Shown here in pieces: positions 43,927 through 52,248 of a DNA stretch of 64,000 nucleotides (within the stretch, counting starts at the first letter, position 1; each line of letters starts with the position of its first letter). The notes below the pieces were generated by a model. It made no database searches. It was not told the origin of the DNA and was given only the letters and a program-made list of their open reading frames with translations. The stretch covers positions 1-64,000 of the forward strand of contig CAYMIN010000016.1 of assembly GCA_964390495.1 (NCBI GenBank), read 5' to 3'. A program made the translations under genes and the position numbers. The DNA is from UBA11051 sp964390495 (GTDB taxonomy: Bacteria > Armatimonadota > Zipacnadia > Zipacnadales > UBA11051).

Positions 43927-44946
43927 ATGGACAAGATTCGTTTCGGAATGATCGGTGGCGGCGCGATCAGCAAGGCTCATGTCCCCGCCATCCAGGCCAA
44001 CGCCGGCGCCGAAATCCTCTGCATCGCCGATGCCAATGAGGAGCTCGCCAGGGCGCGCGCCGAGGAAGTTGGCGCTCCACGTAGTTGTGGCAGCTATGAC
44101 GAGCTCATGGAGATGGACGATGTTGACGCCGTCATCATCGGCATTCCCACACAGTTTCACGCCGATGCCGCGATCAAGGCCGCGCAAGCCGGCAAGCACG
44201 CGCTGTGCGAGAAGCCGATGGCCCGCACCCTGGAGCTCTGCCGGCAGATGATTGAGGCCCACGAGGCCGCCGGCACGGTGCTGGCGATGGCCTTGGTCCG
44301 CCGCTATGATGACAACTGGGGGCAGATACGCAAGATGATTCATGAGGGCAAAGCTGGCCGGCCCTGCATGTGGCGCTGCCTCGCAGCCGGCGCAGCGCCC
44401 GGACCGCCCAGCTACGGCGAGTGGTATTGCAACGGCGACTTCAGCGACGGCCCGCTGACCGAAAGCGGCTCCCACGACCTTGACTTCCTGCGCTACACCT
44501 TCGGCGATATCGCCTCGGTCACCGCTTACATGAATCACATGGCCGATTACGGCTCGGTGCTGGACAATGCCATCGTCATTCTGCAGTTCGCGAGCGGCGA
44601 CCAGGCCCTGGTGCAGTGGTCGTGGAGCCTGCCGCGGGGGGCCCACAGCGGCTTTCGCGGCCTGGATGTGATCGGCCCCGACGGCTCCATCCACGAGCCG
44701 CGCCAGGAAGACGACCGCTGGCTCATTGACATCTCGAAGGCCGGTGGTGAGGTCGAAACGATTCCCTTTGAGAACCGCCGTGACTCCAACACCTGGTTCG
44801 ACGGCCAGCTTGCCGGCTTCATCAAGGCGATTCGCGAGGGAATACCGGCGCGGGCTACCGGCGAGGACGGCTACAAGGCGCAGGAAGTCTTCGCGGCGGC
44901 GGTGAGAAGCATGGAGACCGGCCGCAGGATTGACCTGCCGCTCTAG
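43927..44946 (+). CDS. Gfo/Idh/MocA family oxidoreductase
   Basis: 339 residues, cytosolic. Rossmann motif GMIGGGAISKAH at the start, DAVIIGIPTQFHADAAIKA, and the signature E95-K-P in HALCEKPMART. The C-terminal domain has the TESGSHDLDFLRYTFGD helix expected of the family. It oxidises or reduces a sugar, sugar acid or inositol derivative with NAD(P). AGGAGG ahead of the ATG. Last gene of the plus-strand run starting at 37930, separated by a repeat-containing gap; convergent with the next gene 22 bp away. Confidence 0.93.
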   Translation: MDKIRFGMIGGGAISKAHVPAIQANAGAEILCIADANEELARARAEEVGAPRSCGSYDELMEMDDVDAVIIGIPTQFHADAAIKAAQAGKHALCEKPMARTLELCRQMIEAHEAAGTVLAMALVRRYDDNWGQIRKMIHEGKAGRPCMWRCLAAGAAPGPPSYGEWYCNGDFSDGPLTESGSHDLDFLRYTFGDIASVTAYMNHMADYGSVLDNAIVILQFASGDQALVQWSWSLPRGAHSGFRGLDVIGPDGSIHEPRQEDDRWLIDISKAGGEVETIPFENRRDSNTWFDGQLAGFIKAIREGIPARATGEDGYKAQEVFAAAVRSMETGRRIDLPL

Positions 44947-44968
44947 CTTATCCGGCGCGCAGCTTCTT

Positions 44969-45742
44969 TCACTCAAGCGCACTTATCTTGATATTGTCCC
45001 ACCATAGGTAAGTGCGGAAGGTCCGCAGGCCGAAAAGCCCGGCGGCGGGCGGCTCCGGGTCTGCGGCTGTCAGGAGCAGTTCCCCATCCACGCTGAAGCT
45101 CAGCTTGCCGCCCTGTTTGAGAATCTCTATGTGATAGGTCTTATGCTGCCGGCAGTTCGATGTGTATGTCTCCTTCAGCAGCTCAAATCCGGGGCAATGG
45201 CGGATACGCACGCGGGCCTGGCGCTGCTCGGGCAGCAGTCGCATGGCGGCCTCCCGCGTGTCCGACAGAAACGTGATGATATTGCCGTTGAGGACATGGT
45301 ACTTGCCATAGGCCGCCTCCGGCCGGTCCTCCCGGGTATCATAAAGCGGCGTGCCGGACGGGGCGGAGAAGTGGATGAAGAAGTTGATGTTATTGACATC
45401 GCAGTCCGAACGCAGCACCTGGGCGTCACACTCGATCTTCACGTCGCCCACGAACTGCTGCTTGCACCAGACAGTGGCGCAGAGGCCCGGCCGCCGCTCA
45501 GTCCTTGCGCCGCCTGGTTCGGCATCAACGTGCAGGCGCTGGTCCTGCACCCATATTCGCACGCCTCCCTCGGCCCACCAGTTGTCCATACCCTCGGAGA
45601 AGTCATCGAAGAACACTACGCCCTGCTTATCGCTGCTCATCTGTTGTCCCTCCAGTGCATCCGCTTGACCCCGGACTGTCACCAGGCAGGCGACTGATGC
45701 GATCAGACATGCCAGGGCGACAAGGCATTTCGGGCAGTTCAT
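44969..45742 (-). CDS. secreted concanavalin-fold (YesU/DUF1961-like) protein
   Basis: 257 residues from the ATG at 45742, which heads a signal peptide (MNCPKCLVALACLIASVACL) and has GGGAG upstream; the frame is open further but without a ribosome-binding site. The mature part is a single jelly-roll: VFFDDFSEGMDNWWAEGGVRIWVQDQRLHVDA, INFFIHFSAPSG, YHVLNGNIITF, KTYHIEILKQGGKLSFSVDGELL and a final FRTYLWWDNIKI strand. This pattern fits DUF1961/YesU-like or 3-keto-disaccharide hydrolase-like lectin folds. Probably carbohydrate binding or hydrolysis outside the cytoplasm. Confidence 0.7.
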   Translation of the reverse strand: MNCPKCLVALACLIASVACLVTVRGQADALEGQQMSSDKQGVVFFDDFSEGMDNWWAEGGVRIWVQDQRLHVDAEPGGARTERRPGLCATVWCKQQFVGDVKIECDAQVLRSDCDVNNINFFIHFSAPSGTPLYDTREDRPEAAYGKYHVLNGNIITFLSDTREAAMRLLPEQRQARVRIRHCPGFELLKETYTSNCRQHKTYHIEILKQGGKLSFSVDGELLLTAADPEPPAAGLFGLRTFRTYLWWDNIKISALE

Positions 45743-45804
45743 TTCCGCTCTCTCCCTGCGACTCCGATTCCTGCACAGCCTGGCTGTGGTATTAGCTAAG
45801 TTGC

Positions 45805-48138
45805 CTATCCGAATATCGCATCCAGCAGATACAGCGCGGCCCGCTTGTCGGGGATGCGCCCACGCACTGCGCTGTCGAGGTCGCTCATCGCAAAGGCCGG
45901 AACCGCCGACCCGACACATGACGGGCAGCCATCCTCGCAGCCGCATTCGCTGATGACGGTATGCACCGCCGCCATCAGTTCCTCGATGCAGTCCAGGCAG
46001 CGCCGCGCATAGCCCATTCCGCCGGGATAGCGGTCATGCAGAAACAGGGCATCCCGCTTCAGGCAGCTTGCCTCCACCACGGTGCCGATGTCCTGGGGAT
46101 CGCACATGACGAAAAGCGGGGCCACCTCGACCATCACATTAGCAATCCCGATCAGCGCCTCGCCCATGATCATCTTCTGTTTCAACATTCGCTCGGCCAG
46201 CTCCTCCGGCGGCGCAAACCACATCGCTACCGTCTCCAGCGTCTGCGGCGGTAGCTCCAGCTCCTCGAAGCCGAGGCTGTCGCGCGAGTGGAAGCGGACC
46301 TTCTTGAACATCGGTATCGAGGTCGTGACCGTAACATCTCCGAAGCCGGCCAGCCCGCCGCGCCACTCCTGGTGCTGCTCGGTCTCATCTATCCGGAGTT
46401 GCGAGGTCTGCACTGATTGCGTGTAGTAGTCGAGGTCGCATTTCTCGACATGCGCGATCTTCTGCTCGAGGTCGAGCTGATTGACGAAATAGGTCTCCGC
46501 CCCGTGAATATAGACCGCATGGTCGTGAAGCTGCCCCAGAGCGCTGATTTCGTCAATCGTGCCGATGACCTGCTCGCCCTCCGACTCCTCCTGGATGGTA
46601 TAGACCGGGCCGGCGATATTGCGCAGATTGACCGCAGCCGCCGGGTACTCCGAAGACGCCCAGTACCAGTGCCTCTCCAGATGCTTGACGAGCTGCTCCT
46701 CCTCGAGCAGCTCCAGCACCACCTCGGCATACGGCCCAAAGAGCTCGGCCTCCTCGTCGGCCAGCGGCAGTTCATGCGTGGCGCAGCGGATATGGCCGAT
46801 GGCGATATGCGGGTTATCGGCATCCACCACCGCCTGCTCGGGACTTTGAGCGAACATATAGTCGGAGTGGGTCATCAGGTACTGGTCCATGGGCATGTTC
46901 TGCCCCACCAGGAAGACCACCGATTCCTCCAGACCCCGGCCGGCGCGCCCGGCTTGCTGCCACAAGCTCGCCACCGTGCCCGGGTAGCCCACCAGCACGC
47001 AGGCGTCGAGGCTGCCGATATCAATCCCCAACTCCAGCGCGTTGGTACTGGCTACACCCATTATCTCCTTGCTGACCAGCTTGCGCTCGATCTCCCGCCG
47101 CTGTTCGGGCAGGTAGCCGCCGCGGTAGGCGTGCACCGCCTCCGATAAGCGCCGCGACTTGGGCCGCAGCCGGTCGCGCGTGTTCTTGAAGATGAGTTCG
47201 GCGGCCAGCCGCGTCCGCACAAACACGATAGTCTGGATGCCCTCCTCTACCAGCGCGGTCAGCAGATAGACGCCTTCCCACAGCGGGCTTTTGCGGTCAC
47301 CACCCACCCGCCAGTGCTCCGGCTTACCTCGCGCCGCCGTTTCCAGCGGCGGCGGATTCCACAGCACGAACCGCTTGGGGCCGCGCGGCGAACCGTCATT
47401 GCCGATCAGCTCCATCGGCTGGCCGGTGATGCGCTCGGCGTGCTCCCGTGGGTTCGCGATAGTCGCCGAGGAGCAGACGAACTGCGGTGCCGAGCCGTAG
47501 TGTCGGCAAATCCGCCCGAGCCGCCGCAGCACATTGGCCAGATGCGAGCCGAACACCCCGCGATAGGCGTGCACCTCGTCAACGATCACGTATTGTAGGT
47601 GCGTGAAGAAGCGGTTCCAGCGCGCATGCTGCGGCAGGATGCCCTGGTGCAGCATGTCGGGGTTGGTCAGGATGATGTTGGCCCCGTCGCGCAGTCTGCG
47701 CCGCAGGTTCTGCGGGGTATCGCCGTCGTAGGTGCCGGCCAGGAACTCGACGCCCTGGTCGGACATGCTGAACTGGCCCAGGCCCCGGAGCTGGTCCTGA
47801 GCCAGTGCCTTGGTGGGGTAGATGCAGAGCGCGGTGGCCGCGCCGTCCTCGGCCAGTGTCTCGACGATCGGTATGTTATAGCAGAGCGTCTTACCGGAAG
47901 CCGTGCCGGTGACGATGACGACATTGTTGCCCTCTCTGATGTTGGCTATGGCCTCAGCCTGGTGGCTGTAGAGCCGGCTGATGCCCTGCTTGTGCAGGGC
48001 CGCCTGCACAGCCGGGTGCAGCCCGCCGGGCACTTCGCCATACACAGCCGGCCGCGCCGGTATCATCTCCACGTGCATGATCTGGTCGGCGAAGAATTCG
48101 TGGTTGGCAATCCGGTCCAGGAAGGTTTCTACATCCAT
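45805..48138 (-). CDS. mrfA: MrfA-like superfamily 2 DNA helicase with DUF1998 zinc domain, paralogue 1
   Basis: 777 residues, close to Bacillus subtilis MrfA/YprA. Walker A GTASGKT (78-84), DEVH box (near 188), SSATIAN, then helicase C-terminal domain with ASTNALELGIDIG and QQAGRAGR. The C-terminal DUF1998/MZB domain ends in a C-x-C-x3-C-x2-C cluster, CGCEDGCPSC. Known role of the family: 3'-5' DNA helicase acting with the nuclease MrfB to excise mitomycin-C-type adducts. Last gene of the operon mrfB, paralogue 2, this gene. Intergenic distance to paralogue 2 is 126 bp and contains a dispersed repeat. Confidence 0.93.
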   Translation of the reverse strand: MDVETFLDRIANHEFFADQIMHVEMIPARPAVYGEVPGGLHPAVQAALHKQGISRLYSHQAEAIANIREGNNVVIVTGTASGKTLCYNIPIVETLAEDGAATALCIYPTKALAQDQLRGLGQFSMSDQGVEFLAGTYDGDTPQNLRRRLRDGANIILTNPDMLHQGILPQHARWNRFFTHLQYVIVDEVHAYRGVFGSHLANVLRRLGRICRHYGSAPQFVCSSATIANPREHAERITGQPMELIGNDGSPRGPKRFVLWNPPPLETAARGKPEHWRVGGDRKSPLWEGVYLLTALVEEGIQTIVFVRTRLAAELIFKNTRDRLRPKSRRLSEAVHAYRGGYLPEQRREIERKLVSKEIMGVASTNALELGIDIGSLDACVLVGYPGTVASLWQQAGRAGRGLEESVVFLVGQNMPMDQYLMTHSDYMFAQSPEQAVVDADNPHIAIGHIRCATHELPLADEEAELFGPYAEVVLELLEEEQLVKHLERHWYWASSEYPAAAVNLRNIAGPVYTIQEESEGEQVIGTIDEISALGQLHDHAVYIHGAETYFVNQLDLEQKIAHVEKCDLDYYTQSVQTSQLRIDETEQHQEWRGGLAGFGDVTVTTSIPMFKKVRFHSRDSLGFEELELPPQTLETVAMWFAPPEELAERMLKQKMIMGEALIGIANVMVEVAPLFVMCDPQDIGTVVEASCLKRDALFLHDRYPGGMGYARRCLDCIEELMAAVHTVISECGCEDGCPSCVGSAVPAFAMSDLDSAVRGRIPDKRAALYLLDAIFG

Positions 48139-48192
48139 CAGTAGCTCCTAGGCAGTCTATCTTCGCGTGTGTTGGCCTTCGCGATCATGATC

Positions 48193-48218
48193 CCGTGGGT
48201 CAGGCTTTCCAGGCCGAC
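48193..48218 (+). repeat. dispersed GTGGGTCGGGCTTTC repeat, copy 2
   Basis: CCGTGGGTCAGGCTTTCC followed by AGGCCGAC, between the two helicase genes. Matches 2354 and 63329. Confidence 0.6.
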
Positions 48219-48264
48219 TCTGCTAGCCATTGCCTCGCAGCGCATAGCGCCCGCCTCCGCTGAT

Positions 48265-51084
48265 CTACTTCCCATCCTGCTTCCGCTGCTTCTTGATTTT
48301 CCTGGCCCGGGCCGCCAGCGCGTCCCCCTGCTGACGCGGTGTCATGCTCTGTTGGCCCTTTGCCGGCCCGGCCACATCGGCCAGCTCCCTGTCCGGCGCA
48401 ACCTGCTCTTTCTTCTTACGCGGGCGGCTGGGGAAGTATGTCGGCGGCTTATTGCTGCGTTTGCTCATGCCCTCCGGCGCTTTCCCACGGCCCACATGGG
48501 CTGGTAAATCGTCCGAGGGTACGCTCTTTGCGATCCGCTTACGTAGCTCCTTATCGAGGCTTCTACGCCGCTGCTGTCGCATCGCGACATCAGCCTCATC
48601 CAGCGTTGCTGGGGCCTCGGCGGCGGGGTACTGCGTTTGCGGGTGGGGCTGGATCGGGTGGAATATCTGCGGCTCGCGCATCCGCTCCAGTCTCCGCCGC
48701 AGCGCCATCTCCAGACGCAGCTTGTGCTCGGCCTTTGAATCGGTCAGCGTCTCCACGTCCGGCTTCTGCAGATTCGTCATATCGCCGAGGTAGTCCTCCA
48801 GGATCATCAGCGCCGCCTGCTTGGACGGGATATGCGCCTCCCCGCGCGCCACGTTCCAGGTCGCGTACTGGCGCAGCGGCTTGCCCACACAGCAGGGGCA
48901 GCCGTCCTGGCAGGGGCATTGGCGGATCTGCTCCAGCACGGCGGGCATAATCTCACCCAGCCGCTCGTAGGCCTTCGCGGTGAAGCCCAGCCCCAGCGGG
49001 TAGCGCTCGTAGATGAAGATGGCGTTCCACGGCGAGTTGGCGCTGCCGATGGAGTGCGAGAAATCCAGCGTATCGCAGGTCATAAAGGTCGGCAGCAGCA
49101 TCCTGGTAGCATAGCCGATCCCCCGCAGGCCGCTGTGGGCATCCAGGCCCGCCTGCCGCACTTGTGCCATCAGCTCATCCGGCGGCACCTGCCATACCGC
49201 CATCGTCTCCAGTTGCATGGTCGGCAGATTCACACCGTGCTGAGAGATTGCATCCAGCGAGTAGAAGTGGACCTTCTCATACATCCGGGTATCGAAGTAG
49301 GCGGTGACTTCGCCCCAGTAGGCGTGGCCGGTGCCGAACGGCTTCTCGCGCAGGATGTTGTCAACATGGTGCACGTCGGTGCCGCCGATGGGCTGGGTGT
49401 AGTAGTCCACCTCCACGCGCCTGACCCGCGCCAGCTTGCGTTCCAGGTCCAGCTCCAGCACCTCATAGGTGTCGCCCTGGTGCAGGTAGATGGCCCCGGG
49501 GTGCAGAATCGGCGGTGCGTCGAACTTGTTGACCTCCCCCAGCACCTCACCGCTGTCAGCGTCCTCAATCAACACATTCGCGTCGGCGTAGTCGCGCAGC
49601 GAGACCTCGTGCTGGGGCGTCTCGCTGGCGGCGTGATACCACATATCCCCAAGCCGCTTGACTTTGCGGTTCGCCTCCAGGATCGCCAGGACCATCGCCG
49701 CGTGCTCGCCAAACAGGTCGGCCTCCGCCTCTGGCAGCGGCAGCTCATGGGTGGCACAGCGCAGGTGCGATGTGATGACGAAGGGGTTGTCCTCATCTAT
49801 GACGGCCTGCTCAACGGGCCGGCCGAACAGGTAGTCCGGGTGGCTCATCACGTACTGGTTGATGGCGGTGTCGAGGCCGACCAGGATCACCAGGCTGTCG
49901 CGGTCCTGGCGGCCGGCGCGGCCTGACTGCTGAAAAAACGAGGCCAGCGTCCCTGGATAGCCGACCAGAATACTGGCATCCAGCTTGCCTACGTCAATCC
50001 CCAACTCCAGCGCCCGGGTGGTGCTTACCCCCATCAACTCGCCGCTGAACAGGGCGCGCTCGATCTCGCGCCGCTCCTGTGGTAGGTAGCCGCCCCGGTA
50101 CGGCGACACCTTCTTCGCAAGCTGCGGTGCTACTTCGCCGAGCTTTTCGCACACATAACGGTAGATCATCTCGGCGGTCATCTTGGCCTTCGAGAAGGTG
50201 ATGGTGGGCACCTCGTGCTGGATCAGCATCGCCATCAGCTCGTGGGCCTCGACGTTGGCGCTGCGCCGCGACCGCCAGTCGGTAGCCCGCACTTGCGGCG
50301 GATTCCAGAACACGTAGGTGCGCTTGCCCCGAGGGCTGCCGTCTTCGTCAATCAGCCTCATCGGCCGGCCGGTCAGCGCCTCGCCAAGCTGTTGCGGATT
50401 GGCGATGGTTGCCGAGCACGCCACGATCCGCGGCGAGGCGCCGTAGTGACTGCACACCCGCAGGAATCGCCGCAGCAGGTTCGCCATATTCGAGCCGAAG
50501 ATGCCGCTATACACGTGCAGCTCGTCCAGCACCAGCACCCGCAGATTCGCCAGAAAGCGCGCCCAGCGCCCGTGCTGCGGCATGATCCCGGCATGAAGCA
50601 TATCGGGGTTGGAGAAGATGACTGATCCCTGATCCCGCAGCTTGCGCCGCGTGGTGGAGGGCGTATCACCGTCGTACACGCCGGCTGAGACCTGCTCCAG
50701 CCCGGCGACCTTCAGTGCCTCATCAAATCCCCTGAACTGGTCCTGCGACAGCGCCTTGGTGGGGAAGAGCAACAGGGCGGTGGCCTCGCGGTCGTTCAGC
50801 AGCATCTCGACAATCGGCACTACATAGCACAGCGACTTGCCGGAGGCGGTACCGGTGACGATCAAAGTATCCTCGCCGGCGTGGAAGCTGTCGAGGGCCT
50901 CGGCCTGGTGGGAGTAGAGCTGTTTTATCCCGCGCGCCGCCAGCATCTTGCGAACCGCTGCCGGCAGCGGCTCGGCGGGGTCGGCGTACCTGGCCGCCCG
51001 CGCGCCGACTTCCCGGACATAGACGATCTGCCCGGCGTAATCAGCCGATGCCTCAATCTCTTGCAGGAAGGCTGCTACATCCAT
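48265..51084 (-). CDS. mrfA: MrfA-like superfamily 2 DNA helicase, paralogue 2 with basic C-terminal tail
   Basis: 939 residues. Same plan as its neighbour: Walker A GTASGKS (78-84), DELH box, STTRALELGIDVG, QQSGRAGRQDRDS and zinc cluster CPCQDGCPCC. After the zinc domain (about residue 730) there is an extra tail of roughly 200 residues, rich in Arg, Lys and Pro and ending KIKKQRKQDGK; it is absent from paralogue 1 and looks disordered and DNA-binding. Starts 4 bp after the MrfB stop, so the pair is translationally linked. The two helicases are clearly divergent, so the duplication is old. Confidence 0.93.
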   Translation of the reverse strand: MDVAAFLQEIEASADYAGQIVYVREVGARAARYADPAEPLPAAVRKMLAARGIKQLYSHQAEALDSFHAGEDTLIVTGTASGKSLCYVVPIVEMLLNDREATALLLFPTKALSQDQFRGFDEALKVAGLEQVSAGVYDGDTPSTTRRKLRDQGSVIFSNPDMLHAGIMPQHGRWARFLANLRVLVLDELHVYSGIFGSNMANLLRRFLRVCSHYGASPRIVACSATIANPQQLGEALTGRPMRLIDEDGSPRGKRTYVFWNPPQVRATDWRSRRSANVEAHELMAMLIQHEVPTITFSKAKMTAEMIYRYVCEKLGEVAPQLAKKVSPYRGGYLPQERREIERALFSGELMGVSTTRALELGIDVGKLDASILVGYPGTLASFFQQSGRAGRQDRDSLVILVGLDTAINQYVMSHPDYLFGRPVEQAVIDEDNPFVITSHLRCATHELPLPEAEADLFGEHAAMVLAILEANRKVKRLGDMWYHAASETPQHEVSLRDYADANVLIEDADSGEVLGEVNKFDAPPILHPGAIYLHQGDTYEVLELDLERKLARVRRVEVDYYTQPIGGTDVHHVDNILREKPFGTGHAYWGEVTAYFDTRMYEKVHFYSLDAISQHGVNLPTMQLETMAVWQVPPDELMAQVRQAGLDAHSGLRGIGYATRMLLPTFMTCDTLDFSHSIGSANSPWNAIFIYERYPLGLGFTAKAYERLGEIMPAVLEQIRQCPCQDGCPCCVGKPLRQYATWNVARGEAHIPSKQAALMILEDYLGDMTNLQKPDVETLTDSKAEHKLRLEMALRRRLERMREPQIFHPIQPHPQTQYPAAEAPATLDEADVAMRQQRRRSLDKELRKRIAKSVPSDDLPAHVGRGKAPEGMSKRSNKPPTYFPSRPRKKKEQVAPDRELADVAGPAKGQQSMTPRQQGDALAARARKIKKQRKQDGK

Positions 51085-51088
51085 TGCC

Positions 51089-52021
51089 CTATGGTGGTGG
51101 CAGTTTCAGCATTAGTTCGGCCAGGGTTATCAAATCCAGCACATTGTGCTGCAGGATTGCGATCATCTGTACGGCATTGCCGCTGCGCACGAATTCGTGA
51201 TAGGCCTCAGGTATCGCGCTGCCGGGGATATCATCATAGCGGGGCCGGCCGCAGATGTTGGTCTCCAGCGTCTGCAGCTTGCAGTCAGGGAGCCTACCTC
51301 CCCACACTCGGCGCGCCTCATGCAGCAAATCGCAGTGGGCGAAATCCGCCGCGAAGGCCACGCCGGTGGCCGCCGCCCGCATCTGTACATACGGCAGGTC
51401 GTAGGCCTTGCCATTGAACGATACCAGCAGCAGCTTGTCGGCGGCGGCGGCGGCCAGCAGCGAAATCACCGCCGCTTCCTCGGCGTAGTTGCGGGCCAGG
51501 TACTGATTGACCACTAAGCCTTCGTCTTCCCACTCCATTGTCCCGATTAAGAACAGCGGTGTGCTGCTCAGGCCGGTGGTCTCCAGGTCCAGGAATATCA
51601 GGTCTTGGGGTTGCAGCTTGTCGGTCGCACCGGCGCCCAGCAACAGCCGCCGCAGATGCGACTCCTCGCGGGCAAGAGCCGCCTGCAAATCGCCCGAAAG
51701 CTGATGATATTGTGCTTCCAGATCGGCTAGGGGGTTCCTGATCAGATACGCCCGGCCACCGACCGGCGCGGCGGTCTCGACGCCCGCAACGGCCTCTTCC
51801 AGCTTTACCGGCTCTCTGACTGGTGGCTGCCATACCGGCTCCGGTTCCGGCGCGCGCTTGTGCGTATGCCGTCGTACCGATGCCGGCTGGCGCTGGCCGG
51901 TCGTGGGATGGAGCTTACGCAGCTTACGGCGCAACTCGCTCATATCCCCGGCTCGCCGCATTGGCTCCAGGGCCTCGCCGCCTTGCGCCTGGCCGTTGTC
52001 GGAGCTGTCGTTGCCGTTCAC
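51089..52021 (-). CDS. mrfB: MrfB-like DEDDh-type exonuclease
   Basis: About 310 residues. RNase H-like fold of the YprB/MrfB family: D-x-E in LIFLDLETTGLSS near residue 145, SFNGKAYDLPYVQMR, HCDLLHEARR and the final HNVLDLITLAELM, together giving the acidic and His residues for two-metal catalysis. Start uncertain: GTG at 52021 has GGAGG 9 bp upstream and is preferred; ATG at 51943 (beginning SELRRKLRKLHP, like YprB) and ATG at 52111 are alternatives. Partner of the MrfA helicase in adduct removal; first gene of the repair operon. Confidence 0.88.
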   Translation of the reverse strand: MNGNDSSDNGQAQGGEALEPMRRAGDMSELRRKLRKLHPTTGQRQPASVRRHTHKRAPEPEPVWQPPVREPVKLEEAVAGVETAAPVGGRAYLIRNPLADLEAQYHQLSGDLQAALAREESHLRRLLLGAGATDKLQPQDLIFLDLETTGLSSTPLFLIGTMEWEDEGLVVNQYLARNYAEEAAVISLLAAAAADKLLLVSFNGKAYDLPYVQMRAAATGVAFAADFAHCDLLHEARRVWGGRLPDCKLQTLETNICGRPRYDDIPGSAIPEAYHEFVRSGNAVQMIAILQHNVLDLITLAELMLKLPPP

Positions 52022-52205
52022 GCCGCCTGGCCTCCGCTGTTGCGCCGCATACTTCCGCCGCCCTGCATTATATAGCCATCCGAACAGTTGTTCAAGCCAC
52101 CCCCCTCTCATCCTGCTTTTATCTCCCGATTCAGGCAGGACAATCGAGTCACGCTGGTGTATTATTACTCTTGGTCGGCATCGAGCGAATGATTCATAGG
52201 ACGCG

Positions 52206-52225
52206 TAGCTTCCAGCCCGAGGTCG
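52206..52225 (-). repeat. dispersed CTCGGGCTGGAAGCT repeat, copy 3
   Basis: GTAGCTTCCAGCCCGAGGTC, the reverse complement of the module at 16652. It lies 23 bp ahead of the start at 52249; the frame runs through it but it is not likely to be coding. Confidence 0.6.
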
Positions 52226-52248
52226 TTACTAGCCACCCGAGGCAGCAG

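Noticed and set aside
48832..49926. 364-codon plus-strand frame inside the second helicase gene
   Set aside because: Antisense shadow; the helicase frame has all SF2 motifs.
51823..52248. N-terminal extension of the PHP-like gene
   Set aside because: It overlaps mrfB on the other strand and crosses a dispersed repeat; the ATG at 52249 has a good ribosome-binding site and aligns better with the paralogue at 37930.
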